12,571 nucleotides of DNA from assembly GCA_014239035.1 (NCBI GenBank), contig JAAZZY010000046.1:1-12571 (forward strand), in the 5' to 3' direction. A model generated the notes under the pieces. It did not search any database, was not told the origin of the DNA, and saw only the letters and a list, made by a program, of their open reading frames with translations. Both the position numbers and the translations under genes were made by a program. Source of the stretch: Chlamydiia bacterium. Its GTDB lineage: Bacteria; Chlamydiota; Chlamydiia; Chlamydiales; JAAZZY01. Below, one piece after another: positions 1-7,293 of the stretch. Each line of letters starts with the position of its first letter. Within the stretch, counting starts at the first letter, position 1.

Positions 1-3000
1 TTTAAGACTGTGTTTCCTCTAAGATCTCCACCTCCAAGGAACTTAACTTTATGCTCGTTACCAACAGCTGTTATGTCGTTAGCAATGATTGGGCCTTCTA
101 CTGTCACATTCGTTGCAAAGAGCACATGCGGCACTTTTGTCTCAAACCCTACTACATGGACAGGATTATGAAATTGTACAGGTAGAGCTGAGTTAAACTT
201 AAGATTGTGAGCGCATACTGTGCTTCCGAAGGTTACTTGTCCTGTACCTGCTTCAACTGCCAAGTTGCAACCTCCGCTTGAGATCTGCTCAACAACTCCA
301 CTTACGTTAAACTCATGGCCTTGTGTGTCAAATGCTGTGTTACCTTTTAGAGATAGCTCTGAGAGGTTCACTCCGCCGTTTGTTTTAATCTTTCCTTGAG
401 AGATAAGCACGCATTCTTCTACTGAGAGTGGCCCTGAAAAAGTAAACTCTGATGCGTCACTGCTACCCAGTACAACAGATCCACTATTTGAGAAAGTTGT
501 CATTCCTGAGAAATGAGCAGACCCAAGTAGTCGAACGGATCGGTATTTTCCTTTGGTCACTAGGTGGTGCGCATTTAAATCACCACTTACTGTAGCTTCA
601 TCTCCAAAGACCAAAGCTGGTGCACTTGTAGAGAGCGAACCCACTTCAAGGTTGCGTGGGAATTCGACTTCATTTTGTGTGGTCATTACAAGACTATTTA
701 GAGCTACTTGTGATCCCACAGCGTTAGTGAATGTAATTTGCCCTGCCTCATTATTATTCACGATCTCAAGTTCATATGGTCCGTTAACTTGACCTAGGAA
801 TGTAATAGCGCCTCTTCCTTGGTCTTGCACTTTTATGTTATTATTAAGGTTAACGTCCCCATTAAATGTTACAAATCCGTCTGCAATATTAACATCTCCA
901 CCAAGTGAAATAGCAGAGCCTTTCACATTAAGAGATTGCATGGCAGAGCCATCACCAATATTTTGGGCAAAAGCAACTTTTCCAAAACCAGCATCTATAT
1001 CTAGATTTTGAGCTCCCAATATCTCTTGATTGAAAGATATCATCTCTCCTTGGCTTTTCTGAGCAGTCGTTGCCACTCTTAAAGGACCATTGAGGTGCAG
1101 TTTATTAAACTGAACTGGAGAAGACATACTTTGAATTAGACCCTGAGCAAATGTGTTTGCGGTAAAGATTGCACATTGACCCTCAGTAGTTAGGCTACAG
1201 AATTTAGAGTCTCCAATAATTGTGGTTCCTTGAGTGTTATTGAGCTCAAGATCACCTGTTAGATGTCCGCCACCTAGAAGCGTAAATTGACCGTCTGTTG
1301 CAGCCATAATCATATTATTGGCCTGCACCTGCTGTTTGATTTCAACACTCTTCTTAAAGGTAATTAATGGAGAAGTTGTATTGAAATTGTAGACGCATAC
1401 ATTTTGCTTAAAATCTACTTTGTTTGGCGATTCCACTTTTAAATGGTTGATAGGACTCGCTGCCCCAATCTCACCAGCAATTATTACCTCTGCATCATAA
1501 GCATCAGCATAAAGTGCTAGGTCCCACTCACCATTGACATTGCCTGCAATATATATTTTGCTTCCAGAGGTGTTTCTGATACTTGAGTGATTTAATAGAT
1601 TAAGGTCACCATTGAGTGCAACAGAGCCCTCTCTAACAGAAATTTGTCTCTGCATTGAAATAGATGAGCCTGTTACCTCCAGAGAGGCTAAAGGATGATA
1701 ATTTCCTACGTTGTCGTAGAAATTTACAGATCCATTTTGAGAATCTACTTTAACATGCTGGGCACCGTCTATTGTACTATTGAAGTTAAAAGATGTCCCA
1801 TTTGGGTTAATAGAGCAAAGGTTTAGATCTCCTATTGCATGGAGAGCACTAAAGTCTGCAATGGCACCATTTGTGTTAATTTGTCCACGTGCATACGTTG
1901 GGCCATCTATACGTGAGATGATTCCAGCAACATTAAATTCGCACTGGTCATCAGCACCTAGATATAGGTCCCCTTTGTTATTGAAGGTCGCATTACCTAA
2001 AATTTGCCCTCCACCCATTAGGTTCACATTTTGCCTCGCTCCATCAAATAGAACGTTGTGCACGTTAAAGCTACCAGAGACAAGTATATCGTTATAGAAC
2101 GTCGTTTGAGGAGATGTTGTTTCAAAATTATCCACAGTTAGCTTTCTATTGAAGCTTACAGGGTTGCAAGTTGAAAGCACCATATGGCGTATAGGCTGAT
2201 ACTGACCCACATCTTCGTTGAAGCTGATCTTTCCGTTTTTATCGTTCACTTTGAGTTCAATGTAGTAATCTCCATCAACTTGTCCATTGAAGCAAATTCC
2301 TGTACTGCCACAGTCGATAAATTTGACATTCTGACAAAGCTCTAGATCCCCGTTAAAATTGATTGCCCCAGCATTTGCTGCAATGCTTGCCCAAACATCA
2401 ATTCTACGAGCAGTGATATTTACAGCGTTTAATGGAGTGCGAGATCCAATGTCTTTTTTCACAACAACCAGCTGACTGGAGATTAAGTTTAGATCGAAAT
2501 CACCATCAACTTTTCCATAGAAGAAAAGACCATCGCGACCCATGTCTTCTATTTGAACATTGTTAGCCAGATTGATATTGGTATAAAACTCTCCGCGTCC
2601 TCTTTCTAATGTAATATCTGCTTTTGTGTTAAGCTCACTAGCGTAGACGGTTAAACCGCTCAGAGCAATTTGCGAACCAAATGCACGATCGATATTGACT
2701 TTAGAACTAGCTGCGTTGATACATAGCGGGTGTGCACCGTTGACTTCTGAGTGAAAGCTTATAGCTTGCCCTTCCCCATCATTTGAGACGCTCAAGATGT
2801 TGAGTGCTCCCGATAAAGAAAGATCTGCAAAATCTAAAGTTCCTGCATGTGATCGGATGGTTCCCTGAGCAATAGTTTCTCCCCCACAGCGATCCATTGG
2901 ACCGGTTAGCTCGAGAATATCTTGATCAGATTGACCTAAAACAAATTGGCCACCATTGGCAATTTTAGCGTCTCCGTTAACTTTTCCTCCATGCTTCAAC

Positions 3001-6000
3001 TCAAATTTTTTATCTGAGCCAACAGTTGCTATTGAATTAGATTCAAGCTTTCCTTGAACCTGAGTATCATTAGCAAAAGTCAAAAGTGGACTTGTTGTCG
3101 AGAGATTGACCACTTCAACTTCACTGCCTACATAGATAGGCGAGCTTGTGAGTAGAGTAAGCTCATTTACATAAACCTCGCTACCAAAGTTGATATCTCC
3201 TGCATCTGTTGACAGAGATAAATTAGCTATGCCCATATTTTGGCTTGCAGCTCTCTCAACATTGAAGTTATGGCCGTGCGTATTAAAATCAGCATGATCA
3301 AGAAGCTCCAAATCATTGAGATCTACCTGACCCATTACATCAAAATGGCCCTGCACTTTTGCTGAGCAATAAGTGCAGCTAAAGCGGTTATTGATAACAA
3401 ACTCAGTGTTAGAATTTTCACCAAATGTCAAACTAGCTCCGTTATCAAATTGAGCAGATCCATTAATATTTGCTCCACCATAAATAGCCACCTGAGACTC
3501 TTGCCCTGAGGTAGATATATTGTTTGATGATAAAGTGCCTTGAACAAAGAGGTGATTTGTAAATTCTATAGAAGGCGCGCTTGTAGCAAAAGTAGTTACA
3601 TGCACAGGAATTTCTAGTTTCAGTGGATTTGAGGTGTTTAAGCTCAATCCCTCTAGTTCAACATATTTGCCGATTGCGATATGGTCATTTTTAGTATTAA
3701 TATTAAGATGGGCATCACAATCTTGCTGCTGGATACATCCAGCGATATTACATGAAAACTGCTTACACTCAATGGATGTATCTCCAATAAGTGTTAGATT
3801 ATCAATTTCAACAGGCCCCTGCACATAGATCAAGCCATGACTATAAGTGACACTCTTATGAGTATCTAGCATATCATCAAAGCTAAAGGACGCTGCTTGA
3901 TCATCTCCTAAAGTTGTTGTGCCTGAGTGATCAAAAGTTGTTCTTCCTTTGAATACTCCCCCTTTCGCAAAAGCCACTTTCTTGTTCTCTCCACTTGTCG
4001 AGAGGTTATGGCAATTGATCTGCCCTGAGACAATAAGGTCGTGGGCAAAGTTCATTTCGGGAGAACTAGATATAAAGTCTAAAACACAAACTTCCCCACA
4101 TATTGCTGGAGCAAGAGATGTATCGATTGAAAAGTTATTCGCATAGATGCTTCCTTCAACTGTTGTATGAGAGCTACCCGATCTCAAAGTCAAGTCAGCA
4201 AGTGTATTATCCTGAGAGATATTTTGATGGATAATAAGTGGGTTGTTATTAGTGATAACAGTTGCATTGCCAATTAGTTTGACATCATTTGCCTCAAAAG
4301 TTCCTTGAGTCTCAATAATTCCAGAAAGCCTTGTTATGGATGCACTAGTATTTAGAGCTCCATTAATTTTTAGATGACTATTGACTTTATCACCGAGTAC
4401 GATACCACGAAGATTTTCAAACTCTGCAAGCTCAGTGATTTCACCTCCACCTAAAAGCTCAACTTTTGTGGCACCCTTACTAACTAGGTGGCCTACATAA
4501 GACTCTCCGCTCACTTTCATATTCGTTTCAGCATTAACAAAGTCAAAGCCTTTCAAATCCCCTTCAAAGACAATTGATCCTGGAACCGTTTTAGCTCTTC
4601 TTAAGTACAGCTGATGAGTATTATTATTTTTAGCTATAACATCTGTATTAAAGACAAACTTTGGCTCTGAGCGATTGGAATATACTGGATTTAATACTAG
4701 AGAATTTGTCTCTACTTGAAATCCATTCTCCTTTCCATAAGGTGCAACCATCACTAGTTGATGTGCAGTGATGCCCTTGAAATCTTTGCAGCAAATAATC
4801 TGTCCAGATTCTTTATTCTCTACTATAAAAGAAACTTTTCCATTAGGAACATTGATCTCTTCATTTTTTAATCTAATCTGATTTCCAGCTTTAAACGTTA
4901 AATCTAGAGTAGAAGAGATATTTTCAATGTTTGCATCAATTGTAATTCTGTTTGACGCAGCAATCTGAAGTTTACCACCAGAGAAATTATTGAGAGCTTT
5001 GACGTTAATGACAACTTGCGAGCCACTTTTAGCAGGGTATTCTGTTACAAGCGATAAATCATCAGATGCTTCTACCGCATCAGAGATTACTATATTTGAG
5101 GGGTCTAACATCCACTGACCTGGCTCTCCACATGCAGCGTCTACGTTGACTCTACCACTAAAGATACCTAGATGATTTAAGCTAGATGTTTCAACAAGTC
5201 CACCCGCTCCATATTTCCTTCCGCCTCTTGCAAAGATCTCTCCTTGAAATGAAGTCAATTCTTCTGACCAGACAATAACTTTTCCACCTGGGCCATATTC
5301 AATTGCGCTGGCATCAATAACTGTAGCATCATCAACAGATGTGCGCTGTGCTTTAAATAAGTTCCCTTTACCTTCAAAGCCTCCACCGAGGTTGATCTGC
5401 CCGCCTCTAAAAGTACCTGAAGCATCGAGATATGCTCCTATTAATCGAACCTGCCTACCTAAGATGCAGATGTCTCCACCGTACTGATCTTCGATGGCAT
5501 TCTTAGCATCAATTTTACCATATATCTCACAGACACCATCGCGCGCTTCAATAAATACATCTTTAGATTGGATAGATCCAGTATGAAGTATAGAGAGTTG
5601 ATCCTTAGCGTTTGTATGAGCAATTTTAACTTGCTCGGTAGCTTTGATAGATCCAGAATTGACTACATGTCTACCAATAAGGTGCACTTGACCAATAGAG
5701 TTAATAGATCCATGGTTTACCACATCTCCTGAGGTAGATACGATATTGAGGCCATTAACCACACTTTCAGTTAAAAGCTCAGACCCTATAAAATAGAAGC
5801 TCCCTTTTTCGACTTGAGCCTCTTTATCTATAAAGATCCCGTTGGGATTGAAGATATACACCTTACCATTAGCTGAGAGTTTGCTTTTAATACGAGTAGG
5901 CTGATTTGAGTTAACAGTTATCACTAAGATAGATTCTGCAGAAGGTTGGATGATTTTGACTTCCTGGCCTTCTTTTACTTCAAAGCTAGTGTATTGAACT

Positions 6001-6164
6001 ACACTATCTTCAGATGCATGAATCTTAATGACCTCATTTTGCTCTACAAGTGAGACATCTCCTTTAATGACCTGAGGGCTCATAGATGATGATGCCAGTG
6101 GCATCTCCAAACAGAAAGCAAATAATAGGCACATTAAGGGGATTATAAAATTTTTGCTACGCAT
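1..6164 (-). CDS. Giant filamentous-haemagglutinin-like exoprotein with TPS domain (C-terminus beyond window)
   Basis: Reading the minus strand from the ATG at 6164-6162 gives about 2054 codons with no stop before base 1, so the gene is partial at its 3' end. An in-frame TAA lies two codons upstream, so this is the first usable ATG. Residues 1-26 look like a Sec signal peptide (MRSKN, a hydrophobic stretch, then PLASS). Residues about 30-300 match the TPS/haemagglutinin N-terminal domain: FNPNGI at 105-110, then beta-helix-like repeats such as GGDICILGRQV and GGQINLGGG. Next come GPGGKVIVWS and a GEPGQWMLDPSNIVIS block (about 346-361), typical of FhaB-like proteins. The remainder is Gly/Asn/Thr-rich repeat sequence, probably a long beta-helix displayed on or released from the cell surface. 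About 28 cysteines after the signal peptide are unusual for the family. The partner transporter (TpsB) is not in the window; an alternative is a C-terminal autotransporter barrel beyond base 1. Confident on fold class, not on function. Confidence 0.9.
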   Translation of the reverse strand, partial: MRSKNFIIPLMCLLFAFCLEMPLASSSMSPQVIKGDVSLVEQNEVIKIHASEDSVVQYTSFEVKEGQEVKIIQPSAESILVITVNSNQPTRIKSKLSANGKVYIFNPNGIFIDKEAQVEKGSFYFIGSELLTESVVNGLNIVSTSGDVVNHGSINSIGQVHLIGRHVVNSGSIKATEQVKIAHTNAKDQLSILHTGSIQSKDVFIEARDGVCEIYGKIDAKNAIEDQYGGDICILGRQVRLIGAYLDASGTFRGGQINLGGGFEGKGNLFKAQRTSVDDATVIDASAIEYGPGGKVIVWSEELTSFQGEIFARGGRKYGAGGLVETSSLNHLGIFSGRVNVDAACGEPGQWMLDPSNIVISDAVEASDDLSLVTEYPAKSGSQVVINVKALNNFSGGKLQIAASNRITIDANIENISSTLDLTFKAGNQIRLKNEEINVPNGKVSFIVENKESGQIICCKDFKGITAHQLVMVAPYGKENGFQVETNSLVLNPVYSNRSEPKFVFNTDVIAKNNNTHQLYLRRAKTVPGSIVFEGDLKGFDFVNAETNMKVSGESYVGHLVSKGATKVELLGGGEITELAEFENLRGIVLGDKVNSHLKINGALNTSASITRLSGIIETQGTFEANDVKLIGNATVITNNNPLIIHQNISQDNTLADLTLRSGSSHTTVEGSIYANNFSIDTSLAPAICGEVCVLDFISSSPEMNFAHDLIVSGQINCHNLSTSGENKKVAFAKGGVFKGRTTFDHSGTTTLGDDQAASFSFDDMLDTHKSVTYSHGLIYVQGPVEIDNLTLIGDTSIECKQFSCNIAGCIQQQDCDAHLNINTKNDHIAIGKYVELEGLSLNTSNPLKLEIPVHVTTFATSAPSIEFTNHLFVQGTLSSNNISTSGQESQVAIYGGANINGSAQFDNGASLTFGENSNTEFVINNRFSCTYCSAKVQGHFDVMGQVDLNDLELLDHADFNTHGHNFNVERAASQNMGIANLSLSTDAGDINFGSEVYVNELTLLTSSPIYVGSEVEVVNLSTTSPLLTFANDTQVQGKLESNSIATVGSDKKFELKHGGKVNGDAKIANGGQFVLGQSDQDILELTGPMDRCGGETIAQGTIRSHAGTLDFADLSLSGALNILSVSNDGEGQAISFHSEVNGAHPLCINAASSKVNIDRAFGSQIALSGLTVYASELNTKADITLERGRGEFYTNINLANNVQIEDMGRDGLFFYGKVDGDFDLNLISSQLVVVKKDIGSRTPLNAVNITARRIDVWASIAANAGAINFNGDLELCQNVKFIDCGSTGICFNGQVDGDYYIELKVNDKNGKISFNEDVGQYQPIRHMVLSTCNPVSFNRKLTVDNFETTSPQTTFYNDILVSGSFNVHNVLFDGARQNVNLMGGGQILGNATFNNKGDLYLGADDQCEFNVAGIISRIDGPTYARGQINTNGAIADFSALHAIGDLNLCSINPNGTSFNFNSTIDGAQHVKVDSQNGSVNFYDNVGNYHPLASLEVTGSSISMQRQISVREGSVALNGDLNLLNHSSIRNTSGSKIYIAGNVNGEWDLALYADAYDAEVIIAGEIGAASPINHLKVESPNKVDFKQNVCVYNFNTTSPLITFKKSVEIKQQVQANNMIMAATDGQFTLLGGGHLTGDLELNNTQGTTIIGDSKFCSLTTEGQCAIFTANTFAQGLIQSMSSPVQFNKLHLNGPLRVATTAQKSQGEMISFNQEILGAQNLDIDAGFGKVAFAQNIGDGSAMQSLNVKGSAISLGGDVNIADGFVTFNGDVNLNNNIKVQDQGRGAITFLGQVNGPYELEIVNNNEAGQITFTNAVGSQVALNSLVMTTQNEVEFPRNLEVGSLSTSAPALVFGDEATVSGDLNAHHLVTKGKYRSVRLLGSAHFSGMTTFSNSGSVVLGSSDASEFTFSGPLSVEECVLISQGKIKTNGGVNLSELSLKGNTAFDTQGHEFNVSGVVEQISSGGCNLAVEAGTGQVTFGSTVCAHNLKFNSALPVQFHNPVHVVGFETKVPHVLFATNVTVEGPIIANDITAVGNEHKVKFLGGGDLRGNTVL
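80..4085 (-). repeat. Degenerate passenger repeat modules of the exoprotein
   Basis: Two module types can be read in the translated minus strand. Module A has a core like (F/L)xT(S/T)xPxxxF, then VxG, a short basic/serine stretch, a GGG-type turn and a final (T)xFxNxGxxxLG. Copies centre near bases 4070 (SSSPEMNF), 3590 (ATSAPSIEF), 3100 (STTSPLLTF), 2125 (ETTSPQTTF), 1385 (NTTSPLITF), 630 (STSAPALVF) and 130 (ETKVPHVLF). Module B has a core FxGxVxGxxxLxL, near 2540, 2310, 1560 and 815. Several intervals are close to 485 bases (about 160 residues); others are about 750 or about 975 bases. The repeats are visible at protein level and not as near-identical DNA, so they are old or under diversifying pressure. 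Confidence 0.7.
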
Positions 6165-6192
6165 ATCTTATCCACATTGTTTTATACGGCAG

Positions 6193-6219
6193 CTACACAT
6201 CAAACATGTCTGCACGCAT
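6193..6219 (-). CDS. Candidate 8-codon leader ORF upstream of the exoprotein gene
   Basis: On the minus strand a consensus Shine-Dalgarno AGGAGG (bases 6231-6226) sits six bases before an ATG at 6219. That ATG opens a frame of only eight codons, MRADMFDV, ending in TAG at 6193. The frame differs from that of the exoprotein gene, whose ATG is 28 bases downstream with only a weak GGATAAG before it. This suggests either a regulatory leader peptide or ribosome loading followed by re-initiation. The alternative is a chance ATG between a strong ribosome-binding site and the true start. The sequence shows the arrangement; the function is inferred. Confidence 0.35.
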   Translation of the reverse strand: MRADMFDV

Positions 6220-6504
6220 AAGTGACCTCCTAAATTCTTTATTGTGATCACAGATTTCTTTGTAAATAAAAATTAAAATAAACTTTTAACACTCTAGAAA
6301 TAAGCCTTTTAAAAAATAGATTTTACAGAAAACCACTCTCACAAGCATCAGAATGCTACTTTTACCTATTTTATTAATAAATACTTATGTTAATAAATAA
6401 AAATTAAAACAATCTTTATATTTACTTAACATTAACCTACTACAATAGGTGTAGTAAATAACTAACATAAACAAGCCGAAAGGCAAAAAAAGGTAGGTAA
6501 TTTT
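6220..6504. promoter_or_regulatory. AT-rich divergent intergenic region
   Basis: This spacer separates the start regions of the exoprotein gene (minus) and the 199-residue membrane protein gene (plus), so both promoters should lie here. It is very AT-rich, with a repeated A/T motif (AAATAAAAATTAAAA near 6265 and near 6397). It holds a perfect 10-base palindrome TGTGATCACA at 6243-6252, about a dozen bases upstream of the minus-strand AGGAGG. A hairpin AGCAT-CAGA-ATGCT lies around 6344-6357. No convincing -35 box for the minus-strand gene was found. Nothing coding is evident on either strand apart from the short leader. Confidence 0.6.
6412..6456 (+). promoter_or_regulatory. Upstream element and putative -10 of the 199-residue protein gene
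   Basis: ATCTTTATAT, two variable bases and ACTTAACA (6412-6431) recur with two differences at 7211-7230 before the paralogous gene. Here they are followed by an inverted repeat, TACTAC (6438-6443) and GTAGTA (6451-6456), around AATAGGT. TACAAT at 6441-6446 is a good -10 candidate, but no strong -35 lies at 16-18 bases. The element ends 48 bases before the start codon. It could be promoter, operator or transcript leader. Confidence 0.5.
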
Positions 6505-7104
6505 ATGATGAAACCAGAAGTTAAAGGGTCAGAATTAAGCCCAGTCCAAAGAGCTCAACAGATGTATGAAGCTGAATTAGCTAATTTGCAGGGTAAAGGA
6601 GCAGCGGCTCAAAAGCCTCAAATTGGTACGCGCACAGCAACTCAGCAAACCGCTGGTAACCGTGCTATTAGAAACACCCTAATTGCAGTTACAGTATGCT
6701 CTTTAGTAGCTATTACAGTAGCAGCAGCTTATGCTTCTTCATACACAAACCCTGAGACAGGTGCTCAAAACTATGGTAACCAGACTCAAGGACTTTTTGA
6801 TCAACTTCAGGATCAAACTAGTAATGCTTTAGGTCTATTTGGAAATGCTACTTCAGCATTTTTCGGATCATTAGGTGGCCATGTTGCTAATCTTAGAGAT
6901 CAATCTAGTGAAGGTTTTGATATATTTAGAAATGCTACTTCAGCATTTTTCAGCTCAGCTGCTGATCAAGCTAGCACATATTTTAGTCCATTTGGCAATT
7001 TCACCAGAACAGATTCAGTAGTTTATCCATTTACAGGATTTGATGCTCATAATCTAACTGCTAATCTAACTGCTGGAAATGCAACTGCAAATCAGACTTT
7101 TTAG
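6505..7104 (+). CDS. Single-pass membrane protein of unknown function, sequon-rich C-terminal part (199 aa)
   Basis: I do not recognise this protein. Two ATG codons are adjacent (6505 and 6508); AGGTAGGT at 6491-6498 is well placed for either. Residues 1-57 are hydrophilic and contain PVQRAQQMYEAELANLQ (13-29), matched in the next gene. Residues about 58-77 form one hydrophobic membrane segment preceded by basic residues (NRAIRNT), predicting an N-in, C-out topology. The C-terminal 120 residues are rich in Asn, Thr, Ala and Phe. They contain a duplicated block of 29-residue period with NATSAFF at 114-120 and 143-149, and end in an Asn/Thr-rich tail. Eight NxT sequons occur at 92, 114, 143, 165, 183, 187, 192 and 196. 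The gene is flanked by its own promoter-like element and a strong terminator, so it is probably monocistronic. A signal-anchored envelope protein or a secreted host-directed protein are both possible. Confidence 0.85.
   Translation: MMKPEVKGSELSPVQRAQQMYEAELANLQGKGAAAQKPQIGTRTATQQTAGNRAIRNTLIAVTVCSLVAITVAAAYASSYTNPETGAQNYGNQTQGLFDQLQDQTSNALGLFGNATSAFFGSLGGHVANLRDQSSEGFDIFRNATSAFFSSAADQASTYFSPFGNFTRTDSVVYPFTGFDAHNLTANLTAGNATANQTF
6842..6951 (+). repeat. 23-base direct repeat, 87-base period, inside the 199-residue gene
   Basis: Bases 6842-6864 and 6929-6951 are identical. Each copy encodes NATSAFF and is itself an inverted repeat (AAATGCT, five-base loop ACTTC, AGCATTT). The wider 87-base unit is diverged: DQTSNALGLFGNATSAFF against DQSSEGFDIFRNATSAFF. 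The conserved core therefore stands out as either a recent duplication or a region under constraint. Confidence 0.85.
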
Positions 7105-7126
7105 ATTTTAAGTAAACGATTGATAC

Positions 7127-7156
7127 AAAAGGACCTATGTATATAGGTCCTTTTTT
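7127..7156 (+). terminator. Rho-independent terminator after the 199-residue gene
   Basis: GGACCTAT (7131-7138), loop GTAT, ATAGGTCC (7143-7150), flanked by AAAA and a run of six T (7151-7156). This is a perfect 8-bp stem extended by A-T pairs. It begins 22 bases after the stop codon. Its sequence is nearly repeated after the next gene. Confidence 0.9.
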
Positions 7157-7210
7157 ATTATTAAGATACATACATGCTTGATGCTCTTCTAATAAATGAA
7201 GGAATCCTAT

Positions 7211-7240
7211 ATCTTTATATCCACTTAACAATAGTTAAGT
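7211..7240 (+). promoter_or_regulatory. Upstream element and inverted repeat before the 481-residue protein gene
   Basis: ATCTTTATAT, CC, ACTTAACA at 7211-7230 matches 6412-6431 upstream of the paralogous gene. It is followed by a perfect inverted repeat ACTTAAC (7223-7229), loop AATA, GTTAAGT (7234-7240). The element ends 53 bases before the start codon, close to the 48 bases at the first gene. Likely promoter-proximal regulation; no clear -35/-10 pair can be assigned. Confidence 0.5.
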
Positions 7241-7293
7241 AAAATAAAGCAATTAATTAATAGAACAAAAAGAGAAACCCCAAAGGCTTTTTT

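Noticed and set aside
80..4085. CRISPR-like or tandem DNA repeats in the left half.
   Set aside because: Repetition is at protein level, with long, irregular units and poor nucleotide identity. It is explained by passenger modules.
553..4146. Plus-strand open frames at 553-792, 1780-2097, 3634-3828 and 3949-4146.
   Set aside because: They lie wholly inside the continuous minus-strand exoprotein frame, have no ribosome-binding sites and give unrelated, low-quality peptides. They are shadows of the real gene.
6243..6252. TGTGATCACA as a CRP binding site.
   Set aside because: A CRP site is TGTGA and TCACA with six bases between; here the half-sites touch. No crp homologue is visible in the window, so only a palindrome is reported.
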